This document shows positions 1 to 5,097 of a stretch of DNA of 5,097 bases, piece after piece. How positions within the stretch are numbered: the stretch's first letter is position 1; each line of letters starts with the position of its first letter. Source of the DNA: Thermodesulfobacteriota bacterium (GTDB taxonomy: Bacteria; Desulfobacterota; Desulfocorpusculales; Desulfocorpusculum); the NCBI GenBank assembly GCA_028275295.1, contig JAPWUY010000187.1, forward strand, positions 1 to 5,097, written 5' to 3'. The notes under the pieces are model-generated. The model saw only the letters and a list, made by a program, of their open reading frames with translations. It searched no databases and was not told where the DNA came from. The position numbers were made by a program, and so were the translations under genes.

Positions 1-525
1 CTTGTATCCCTTGGACCCCAGGTACCTGATGGTTATGTCGTCCACGGAGTTGAACCCCTCTGTCCCCACTTTGAGCTTCCCCGGATTTTCCTTGGCATAG
101 TTGAGAAGGTCGTGGATGGTCTTGAAGGGGCTATCGCTCCTCACGAAGAGAAAGGATGAGCACTTCTGGGTACGAGTGATCCACTCCAAATCCTCTATCT
201 TGTGCCTCGAGGTCCCAGCTGCCACGGTATTCAAGGTACTGGCAATGTAAACTGCAATGGTATAACCATCCGCTTTGGCAGCCATGAGATCGACGATTCC
301 CGTATTGCCAGATGCACCAGGCTTATTGGAGACAGGAAAAGGCACCCCGAGGATCTTCTCCAGGAGGCCTCCCAGCATTCTGGCCATCTGGTCAGCTCCT
401 CCCCCTACACCCCAGGTGCATATGAAGTCCACAGGTCGGCTGGGATACTTTTCCTGGCCTGCTGCCTGCCAGACCCCCATTGTCAGAAATCCCAAAACCA
501 AGATCGAGAGTACCTTGCGTTTCAT
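1..525 (-). CDS. TctC/Bug-family tripartite tricarboxylate transporter solute receptor, N-terminal part (runs off the left edge)
   Basis: This is a periplasmic binding protein that would capture a small carboxylate for a TctAB-type membrane permease. The first 175 codons are visible and in frame to base 1; family members are usually about 320 residues, so roughly 145 are missing. Residues 1-23 are a signal peptide: basic MKRK, a hydrophobic stretch (VLSILVLGFLTMGV), then QAAG as the likely cleavage region. The mature start, KYPSRPVDFI at 26-35, is the classic Bug opening. It is followed by the ligand-loop segment GVGGGADQMAR (39-49), NKPGASGNTG (67-76) and ADGYTI (85-90), all at family positions. 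The ATG at 525-523 is chosen because the signal peptide begins there and a GGGGAGG ribosome site lies 7 nt upstream, although the frame is open much further upstream. No TctA or TctB gene is in the window. The family is clear; the ligand is unknown. Confidence 0.9.
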   Translation of the reverse strand, partial: MKRKVLSILVLGFLTMGVWQAAGQEKYPSRPVDFICTWGVGGGADQMARMLGGLLEKILGVPFPVSNKPGASGNTGIVDLMAAKADGYTIAVYIASTLNTVAAGTSRHKIEDLEWITRTQKCSSFLFVRSDSPFKTIHDLLNYAKENPGKLKVGTEGFNSVDDITIRYLGSKGYK

Positions 526-532
526 GGATGCA

Positions 533-539
533 CCTCCCC
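533..539 (-). promoter_or_regulatory. Ribosome binding site of the TctC-like receptor gene
   Basis: GGGGAGG on the minus strand, 7 nt before the ATG at 525-523. It helps decide the start, since the reading frame stays open upstream and another ATG in the same frame exists at 951-949. Confidence 0.7.
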
Positions 540-547
540 GAATTTTT

Positions 548-565
548 TTGGGCTCAGAGGCCCAA
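548..565 (-). other. Small hairpin in the leader of the receptor gene
   Basis: A perfect 6-bp inverted repeat, TTGGGC/GCCCAA, with a 6-nt loop, ends 23 nt before the receptor ATG. In the minus-strand RNA it is followed by a run of A, not U, so it is not an intrinsic terminator for that strand. On the plus strand the T run precedes the hairpin, so it does not fit there either. It may be a 5' leader stem that shapes ribosome access or RNA stability, or it may be chance. Confidence 0.3.
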
Positions 566-981
566 GATGTGCCGGATGAGATTGCAATACTTGATGTAGG
601 ATTCTCTTGGGTAAGGGTTTGGCCTGGGAGATTGGTTCCGAAGATGGAGGAAGATCGGACCTGGGGTTTCACCCCTCGAGGCGGACAAGCCCGGGTGAGC
701 TTACCCTTGGGACCGGGTGGCCCTATCTTGTGGTAGACCTTTTGCGGGAAGACAAAGGGTTGCCCTCCCCTTTCTCTAGGCGGAGAAGAAGGGCCGAGGA
801 TCTCTCTCGGTGGGAAAAGGATCTCGTGGGGAAAGACCCCCCAACCTGAAGGGTAACACAAAGGGCTCAGGGGCACCTTCAATTGGTTGGAACTCGATCT
901 TGGAGCTCGAAGCTCAAAGGTGGGATCTCGCCTGGAGCGGATTATCTCCATTTGATTCCCCTTTCTTCCAAACGAGGGAAA

Positions 982-1005
982 GAGGAGGTGCCCCCTTCTC
1001 TCCTC
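982..1005 (-). terminator. Weak possible terminator hairpin after the sucD-like gene
   Basis: About 19 nt past the sucD stop, minus-strand GAGGAG (1005-1000) can pair with CTCCTC (987-982) across a 12-nt loop, followed by only TTT and then CCC. The stem is short and the U tract poor. It is listed only because it is the best hairpin at the expected end of the oxidoreductase-ligase transcript. Confidence 0.18.
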
Positions 1006-1023
1006 AAGGCTTGTCCTGGAAGC

Positions 1024-1905
1024 TCACCCCAACAATGCCTTCACCATGGAGCCCACCTCCGAGGGCTTCATGGCCACCTTCACTCCCACACTCTCCAGGG
1101 CCTCGGTCTTCCCCTGGATTGTTCCCTTGCCCCCGCTTATTATGGCCCCGGCATGGCCCATCTTCTTCTCGGGTGGAGCTGTCCTTCCTGCGAGAAACGC
1201 GACCATGGGCTTCGTGAACTCTCCTTTTGCGATGAGCTCGGCCGCCTCTTCCTCCATGGTCCCGCCTGGTTCTCCCACAAGGACAACCGCCTCGGTTTTG
1301 GGATCGGCCTGGAAGAGCCTCATCACGTCCACGAACCTTGTCCCGGGCACGGGATCGCCTCCCAACCCAACGACCGTTGTCTGGCCGAGACCAGCCTTGA
1401 CGATGTGGCTCGCTATCTCATTGGTGAGGCTTCCGCTTCTGGTCATTATCCCCACAGAGCCAGGCCTGTACACATGCCCAAGCCAAAATGGGACGAAACC
1501 CAGCATGGCCTCTCCCAGAGTGGCCACCCCCGATGTGTTGGGGCCAACTATCATGGCTCCCACTTCGGATGCGAAGGCCTTCATCTCCAGCATGTCCTGG
1601 ATGGGGACCCCATCAGCGAGAAGCACGAGCTTTCTTATCCCGGCATCCAGGGCCTCGAAGACCGCGTCCTTGCAAAATGCCGGGGGAACGAAGAGGACCG
1701 ATGCCTCGCATCCCTTCTCCTTGACGGCCTTCTTGACGCTTCCGTAAACAGGCACCCCGTGGACCCTCTCCCCAGCCTTCCCAGGGGTGACACCTGCCTC
1801 TATTCTCGTTCCGGCCTTCAACATCCACTCGGTCCAGAACGTCCCTTCGCTTCCCGTTATTCCCTGAACCAGCACTCGCGTGTCCTTGAATACGAAGATT
1901 CCCAT
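1024..1905 (-). CDS. sucD: Succinyl-CoA synthetase-type acyl-CoA ligase, alpha subunit (SucD-like)
   Basis: This is the CoA-binding, phospho-histidine subunit of an NDP-forming acyl-CoA ligase, a cytosolic enzyme that turns acyl-CoA, phosphate and NDP into acid, CoA and NTP. Its 293 residues match the family's usual 285-300. The N-terminal Rossmann CoA-binding domain has GITGSEGTF (15-23) and GVTPGKAG (38-45). The ligase domain has RSGSLTNE (156-163), GLGGDPVPG (180-188) and GEPGG (211-215), whose Glu212 matches the Glu that supports the phospho-His. MGHAGAI (249-255) holds the phosphorylated His251. Odd points against E. coli SucD: GPNCPG is GPNTSG (121-126), so the conserved Cys is lost; the His after GTF is Trp24; and three residues (about 140-142, FWL) are inserted before GHVYRPG. 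The start at 1905 has AAGGAG 9 nt upstream, inside the end of the sucC-like gene 6 bp away. The fold and chemistry are clear; the acid substrate is uncertain. Confidence 0.93.
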   Translation of the reverse strand: MGIFVFKDTRVLVQGITGSEGTFWTEWMLKAGTRIEAGVTPGKAGERVHGVPVYGSVKKAVKEKGCEASVLFVPPAFCKDAVFEALDAGIRKLVLLADGVPIQDMLEMKAFASEVGAMIVGPNTSGVATLGEAMLGFVPFWLGHVYRPGSVGIMTRSGSLTNEIASHIVKAGLGQTTVVGLGGDPVPGTRFVDVMRLFQADPKTEAVVLVGEPGGTMEEEAAELIAKGEFTKPMVAFLAGRTAPPEKKMGHAGAIISGGKGTIQGKTEALESVGVKVAMKPSEVGSMVKALLG

Positions 1906-1911
1906 TCCCCA

Positions 1912-3039
1912 TCACTCCTTGGCCAATTCCACTGCCCTTCTTACTGCCTCTTCTGTGTCGTCATATGTGGGTATCCCTATGGAACGGATGAGCTCCCTCG
2001 CCCTCTCCTCGTTGGTTCCACGGACCGCTGCCACAATGGGAAGCTCAGGCTTGAGCTCCTGGATTGCCTTGACGAGTCCTTCCGCTATGACATCGGCACG
2101 GGCAACGAGGCCAAAAGTCACTATGAGAAGGACTTTGACCTGGGGATTTTTTAGGGCTATCCTCAGGGCGGTTGCTGACCTGGTGTAGGTGGCTCCCCCG
2201 AACTCCATGAAATTGGCGGCCCTCCCACCGTTCATGTGGATGAGATCCAAAGTGGTCATGGTGAGACCAGCCCCCGTGCACAGGACCCCTATGTTCCCAT
2301 CCAGCTTCACATAGCTGAGGCCATTTTCCGCTGCCTCGTACTCGAGCTCGTCCTCGAACTGCTCCGGACCACGCTTGAACTCTTTCTGGCGGAAGAGGCT
2401 ATTGTCGTCTATTCTCACCTTGGCATCCCCAGCGACGAGCTTGCCATCCCTCTCCAAAACCAGGGGGTTTATCTCCACAAGTTCAGCATCCAGGGACCGA
2501 AAGAGCCCATAGAGGCTAGCCATTACCTGTGAGACGCTCCTTGCCTGCTCACCAGAAAGGCCCATTTCCGATACCGTGTCCCTTATCTGATAAGGTCTAA
2601 GGCCCCTGAAGATATTCACGGGCTGTCTCACGATCGCCTCTGGCTTCTGGGAAGCTATCTCCTCTATCTCCATTCCCCCTTCGCCGCATGCCACAAGGAC
2701 AGGCATTCCAGCTGCGGGATCGATGGTCACGGATAGGTACATCTCCTTCTGGATATCGAGAGGCTTCTCGAGAAGGACAGAGGTTATGGTCTCACCGCCA
2801 TGCCTTCTTCCGATCCACTGGGTGACGCACTCCACTGCCTCATCCTGGGAATGACAGAAGCGAATCAGGCCAGCTTTGCCCCTCTTTCCCGCAAGCACCT
2901 GGGCCTTGGCCACAACTGGGAGTCCCATCTGCGCCACTGCGGCCCTGGCTCCATCCTCGTCCTTGGCGAGAATCCCTTGGGGAACAGGGATCCCCGCCCT
3001 TTTGAAAAGCTCCTTTCCCTGATACTCGTAAAGTTTCAT
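1912..3039 (-). CDS. sucC: Succinyl-CoA synthetase-type acyl-CoA ligase, beta subunit (SucC-like, ATP-grasp)
   Basis: This nucleotide-binding subunit pairs with the SucD-like protein encoded just downstream. At 375 residues it is slightly shorter than E. coli SucC (388). It opens with the family signature MKLYEYQGKELF. The ATP-grasp domain then shows KAQVLAGKRGKAG (45-57), EIEEIA (124-129), EINPLV (189-194, including the Mg-ligand Asn191) and GDAKVRIDDNSLFRQ (204-218, including Asp205). The C-terminal flavodoxin-like ligase domain has GNIGVLCTGAGLTM (248-261) and an ADVIAEG stretch (315-321). Divergence is concentrated in that domain: the usual FLDVGGGAT is FMEFGGAT (277-284, one Gly fewer), and the usual NIFGGIxRCD is VTFGLVARAD (307-316). 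The gamma-subunit gene ends 22 bp upstream; AGGAG lies 5 nt before the ATG. Probably one transcript with the oxidoreductase. The family is certain; succinate as substrate is only the default assumption. Confidence 0.93.
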   Translation of the reverse strand: MKLYEYQGKELFKRAGIPVPQGILAKDEDGARAAVAQMGLPVVAKAQVLAGKRGKAGLIRFCHSQDEAVECVTQWIGRRHGGETITSVLLEKPLDIQKEMYLSVTIDPAAGMPVLVACGEGGMEIEEIASQKPEAIVRQPVNIFRGLRPYQIRDTVSEMGLSGEQARSVSQVMASLYGLFRSLDAELVEINPLVLERDGKLVAGDAKVRIDDNSLFRQKEFKRGPEQFEDELEYEAAENGLSYVKLDGNIGVLCTGAGLTMTTLDLIHMNGGRAANFMEFGGATYTRSATALRIALKNPQVKVLLIVTFGLVARADVIAEGLVKAIQELKPELPIVAAVRGTNEERARELIRSIGIPTYDDTEEAVRRAVELAKE

Positions 3040-3061
3040 GGCATCTCCTGCTCGCGCATCC

Positions 3062-3592
3062 TCAGGTGCTGTAAAGGTCGTATCCTATCTCGAAGGCCCT
3101 CTTGTTCTCGTCTTTGAATTTGGGTATCACCTCCAGCACTGTGGATAGCACCACATCCTTATCCAAGATGCCCAGGGCCTTGGTCAGGGCACCGATCATG
3201 ATGGTATTGGCGTAGATGGCCCGTCCCAGCTTCTCCACCGCCACGTCCTTTGCAGCGATCGGGACCTGGCGGACCTTCTTGGACTCGTCCACTTGCACAA
3301 AGGCTGGATCGTACAGGATCACCCCATCCTTGACCAAATGGCCGAATTGGTTGTACGCAGCCATGGAGAAGGCACAGAAGAAATCGGGGTCCTCCACAAG
3401 GGGACTGTCTATCTCCTCCTTGGATATGACCACCTGTGCCCTCACGTATCCGCCCCTCTGCTCTGTTCCGTGGCTTTTGAGCATGGTGACTCTGAAGCCC
3501 TGACGCACGGCTGCCATGCCCATCACTTGGCCGAGCCTCACCACTCCTTGGCCACCAAAGCCGCTGGCCAGTATCTCAATGCGTTCCTTCAT
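3062..3592 (-). CDS. 2-oxoacid:ferredoxin oxidoreductase, gamma subunit
   Basis: This is the small subunit (176 residues, normal for the family) of a multi-subunit KOR/VOR/POR enzyme that oxidatively decarboxylates a 2-oxo acid to an acyl-CoA while reducing ferredoxin. It belongs to the POR gamma catalytic-domain family, which contributes to CoA binding. Visible family motifs are GFGGQGV (11-17), SHGTEQRGG (40-48), where relatives have Y[GS]xExRGG-type sequences, NTIMIGAL (129-136) and NKRAFEIGY (163-171). The ATG lies inside the end of the beta gene with a 17-nt overlap, and a near-perfect AAAGGAGGT ribosome site (3607-3599) ends 6 nt before it, pointing to coupled translation. There is no membrane segment or signal peptide. 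The symbol is left blank because the sequence does not separate korC from vorC-type subunits; coupling to a SucCD-type ligase favours 2-oxoglutarate. Confidence 0.93.
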   Translation of the reverse strand: MKERIEILASGFGGQGVVRLGQVMGMAAVRQGFRVTMLKSHGTEQRGGYVRAQVVISKEEIDSPLVEDPDFFCAFSMAAYNQFGHLVKDGVILYDPAFVQVDESKKVRQVPIAAKDVAVEKLGRAIYANTIMIGALTKALGILDKDVVLSTVLEVIPKFKDENKRAFEIGYDLYST

Positions 3593-4424
3593 TGGCGTAC
3601 CTCCTTTGGATCTCCGCGACCTTCTCCCTCACCACTTGGGAGAACTCCGGCCGGGAGTTGCTCGCATCGTAGTAGATTCCGGTGCTCCACAGGGTGTCTG
3701 GCTTCTCCTGGCCTAGGGGAGCCGCATGGTCCTTGATCCACCTGTAAATCTTGGCAGGCTCCCTGGAGCCGAGAGCCGTGTTGGCGAAATTGGTGGTGCA
3801 AGGGTATATGACGTGGATCAAGGAGAAGCCCCTGTTCTGGAGGGCCTTCTTCACAGTCTCCACCATGGCTCTACCATCTGTGCTCACATGGCGGGCCAGA
3901 AATGTGGCACCCGCTGCCTTGAGGATCATGAGGACGTCCTGGTCCTTCTGGACCCAGTTGGGCTCGAACATGCCATAGGGGCTACTGTCAGTCACGACAC
4001 CAGGGGGAGTTGTCCATCCATACTGGCCGCCTGTGGACTGGTATCCCAGGTTGTCGCAGACCATTATGGTCATGTCGCAATTGGTCCTGGCACAGTGGAG
4101 AAGATGGTTGAAGCCGATGCCGAAGGCATCTCCATCTCCCACGGTCATGACTATGCGCTTCTCCGGAGGGAGAACCACCCTGAGGCCCCTCGCAATGGCA
4201 TAGACCCTTCCGTGGGTGCCAGCGAAGCTGTCCCCTTTCCAGGTGGCATAGGTCTGTCTTCCGGCACACCCAATTGAGGTGGCCCATATTATGTCCTCCA
4301 CCTTGTAACCGAGTTCGTGGATGGCCTGAACCATGGCCTTGTGGCACTGCCCAAGGCCACATCCAGAGCATGCGGTGCTAGGTATTTTCCTAGATCTCAA
4401 GTAGTTTCGCGCCAAGTAGTCCAT
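3576..4424 (-). CDS. 2-oxoacid:ferredoxin oxidoreductase, beta (TPP-binding) subunit
   Basis: This is the thiamine-pyrophosphate and [4Fe-4S] subunit, 282 residues from the chosen start. CSGCGLG (19-25) gives the first two cluster cysteines (Cys19, Cys22); Cys53 in SIGCAGR and Cys209 in YPCTTNF fit the other two of the family pattern. HGRVYAIARG (71-80) is the conserved active-site segment. The TPP/Mg motif is GDGDAFGIGFNH (96-107), followed by DNLGYQSTGGQ (124-134). DTLWSTGIYY (243-252) matches the C-terminal region of KorB-like proteins. The frame is open to an ATG at 4526, but that extension lies inside the alpha gene and looks non-homologous. The ATG at 4424-4422 shares one base with the alpha stop (TGATG) and has GGGAGG 7 nt upstream, so it is preferred; an in-frame GTG at 4427 is also possible. 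The 2-oxo acid cannot be read from the sequence; 2-oxoglutarate is favoured by the neighbouring ligase. Confidence 0.93.
   Translation of the reverse strand: MDYLARNYLRSRKIPSTACSGCGLGQCHKAMVQAIHELGYKVEDIIWATSIGCAGRQTYATWKGDSFAGTHGRVYAIARGLRVVLPPEKRIVMTVGDGDAFGIGFNHLLHCARTNCDMTIMVCDNLGYQSTGGQYGWTTPPGVVTDSSPYGMFEPNWVQKDQDVLMILKAAGATFLARHVSTDGRAMVETVKKALQNRGFSLIHVIYPCTTNFANTALGSREPAKIYRWIKDHAAPLGQEKPDTLWSTGIYYDASNSRPEFSQVVREKVAEIQRRYANEGTH
3599..3607 (-). promoter_or_regulatory. Strong ribosome binding site of the gamma-subunit gene
   Basis: AAAGGAGGT on the minus strand, embedded in the last codons of the beta gene. It is nearly a full complement of the 16S rRNA tail and marks the gamma start at 3592. 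Confidence 0.75.
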
Positions 4425-5097
4425 CACCACGCCTCCCATTCCCATCCCTTTCGGGTCAAAGGCTCCCCATTGAGGAGCTTGTCGAACATCTCGTGGAGCT
4501 CCGCCACAGTGGGAAGCTCCCCGCACTTGCCGAAGAAGTGAATCTCGCTTCCTTTGGGCGCTGCCCTCTGCACCTCCCTCACCATCTGGCCATCGTAGTT
4601 GAGTTCCACTGAGAAGTAGATGGCCTTATTGGTGAAAAGCTCATCCGGGAAAGGCCAGAGGCTGATGGGCCTTATCATCCCCACCTTCTGTCCTTTTTCC
4701 CTCGCCTTCTTGACCGCTGTCTTGACGACTCTCGATGGGGTGCCATAGGCCACCACAATGAGCTCGGGATCGTCGTCCAGAAAGAGGGTGTCGTACCTCA
4801 TGATCAAGTCTTTGTGGTTTCGGATCTTGTAGATGAGCCGATAGGCGTGCTTGTGCTGGGCCTCCACTGTCTCTATGTCGAACCCCTCTTCCGTTGGGGT
4901 CCAGTCGGAGCACAGGACATTCTTGCCTTTTCCCACCACAACTGGAGGAAGATCTATCTCGTCAGTTGGCGGGTAGAAATCCGGCCCAGGATGCACCTTC
5001 CTCTCCATGAACCTGAGACCCATGGCCGCTTTTTCCTCGTCGGTCTCGGGAATGCTTATGTCCTCCCATCCATCGGTTATGAGCTGGTCTGCCAGGA
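4424..5097 (-). CDS. 2-oxoacid:ferredoxin oxidoreductase, alpha subunit, C-terminal part (runs off the right edge)
   Basis: The last 223 residues of the alpha subunit are visible. The frame is open to the right edge, beginning LADQLITDGWEDISIP, so the Met at 5023 is internal and not the start. The N-terminal TPP pyrimidine-binding domain is outside the window. What is seen is the end of that region plus the transketolase C-terminal-like domain II of KorA/VorB proteins: LCSDWTPTEEGF, the RYDTLFLDDDPELIVVAYG strand region, then KVGMIRPISLWPFP and VELNYDGQMVREV, both strong family markers. In this family, domain II helps form the CoA and 2-oxoacid site at the alpha-beta interface. The stop overlaps the beta start by one base, so the subunits are translated together. 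The protein is expected to be cytosolic. Whether a delta (ferredoxin) subunit precedes it cannot be seen. Confidence 0.92.
   Translation of the reverse strand, partial: LADQLITDGWEDISIPETDEEKAAMGLRFMERKVHPGPDFYPPTDEIDLPPVVVGKGKNVLCSDWTPTEEGFDIETVEAQHKHAYRLIYKIRNHKDLIMRYDTLFLDDDPELIVVAYGTPSRVVKTAVKKAREKGQKVGMIRPISLWPFPDELFTNKAIYFSVELNYDGQMVREVQRAAPKGSEIHFFGKCGELPTVAELHEMFDKLLNGEPLTRKGWEWEAW
4432..4437 (-). promoter_or_regulatory. Ribosome binding site of the beta-subunit gene
   Basis: GGGAGG on the minus strand, 7 nt before the ATG at 4424-4422 and inside the last codons of the alpha gene. It supports the short start over the ATG at 4526. Confidence 0.65.

Larger units (their letters stand above)
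526..1023. other. 498-bp spacer between the sucD-like gene and the receptor gene; no supported gene
   Basis: I find no protein with family resemblance, tRNA or riboswitch here. Small inverted repeats are present: 548-565 (described separately), 663-675 (GGGGT-TTC-ACCCC) and 903-915 (GAGCT-CGA-AGCTC). The word GGATCTC occurs three times on the plus strand, at 798, 819 and 923; the first two are 21 bp apart and each is followed by a GTGGG-type tract. No convincing -35/-10 pair or sigma-54 site was found, although the receptor gene should have a promoter here if it is transcribed separately. The minus-strand frame shared with sucD and the receptor has no stop codon anywhere in the spacer. The implied peptide is rich in Pro, Ser, Arg and Gly and looks like translated non-coding DNA. 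Confidence 0.6.

Noticed and set aside
566..650. Possible promoter for the receptor gene (TTACCC ... TATTGC on the minus strand)
   Set aside because: The boxes match the consensus poorly and the spacing is 19 bp; no sigma-54 GG...GC pair with proper spacing was found either.
663..675. GGGGT-TTC-ACCCC inverted repeat as a terminator
   Set aside because: 5-bp stem, 3-nt loop and no U tract on either strand.
275..736. Plus-strand open frame over the receptor start and spacer
   Set aside because: Most of it is antisense to the receptor's signal peptide and N-terminal domain, which are clearly coding on the minus strand; the Pro-rich translation resembles no family.
883..2154. Long plus-strand open frame (423 codons) across the sucD-like gene and the end of the sucC-like gene
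   Set aside because: It lies antisense to two genes with clear family motifs; its translation is rich in His, Pro, Ser and Cys with no recognisable domain. Long antisense frames are common in GC-rich genes.
3726..4277. Plus-strand open frame of 183 codons inside the beta-subunit gene
   Set aside because: Antisense shadow of a gene with full TPP and cluster motifs.
4425..4526. 34-residue N-terminal extension of the beta subunit from the ATG at 4526
   Set aside because: It would overlap the alpha gene by about 100 bp, has no family resemblance, and the ATG at 4424 has a good ribosome site and the usual KorB-like N-terminus.

Overview
The window comes from a bacterial genome of moderately high GC content. 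All six supported genes lie on the minus strand, so the text below reads from the right edge of the window to the left. A ferredoxin-dependent 2-oxoacid oxidoreductase, an NDP-forming acyl-CoA ligase and a periplasmic carboxylate receptor together suggest an anaerobic or facultatively anaerobic carboxylate-degrading bacterium, for example a Desulfobacterota/'deltaproteobacterial' lineage. The lineage is an inference from gene content; no rRNA or other marker gene is present.

Right block (about 3062-5097): the C-terminal part of the alpha subunit, then complete beta and gamma subunits, of a 2-oxoacid:ferredoxin oxidoreductase (KorABC/VorABC type). Alpha and beta overlap by one base, and beta and gamma by 17 bases. 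The beta subunit carries a complete TPP/Mg signature (GDGD...DN...TGGQ) and the cysteines expected to hold a [4Fe-4S] cluster. Any ferredoxin-like delta subunit, and the operon promoter, would lie beyond the right edge.

Middle block (1024-3039): sucC-like and sucD-like genes follow after 22 bp and are separated from each other by 6 bp. They encode both subunits of an NDP-forming acyl-CoA ligase. With the oxidoreductase they form a simple energy-conserving route: 2-oxo acid to acyl-CoA plus CO2 plus reduced ferredoxin, then acyl-CoA to acid plus ATP or GTP. 2-Oxoglutarate to succinate is the default reading. However, several normally conserved segments near the acyl/CoA site of both ligase subunits are changed, so the acid may not be succinate.

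Spacer (526-1023): 498 bp with no gene that I can support. It holds short hairpins and one strange property: its minus-strand frame is free of stops all the way from the sucD stop codon to the start of the next gene.

Left block (1-525): the N-terminal 175 residues of a TctC/Bug-type periplasmic solute receptor with a signal peptide, cut off by the left edge. Receptors of this family bind small carboxylates, so it could supply the pathway, but the long spacer suggests its own transcript. No RNA genes, insertion sequences, CRISPR arrays or long repeats were seen.
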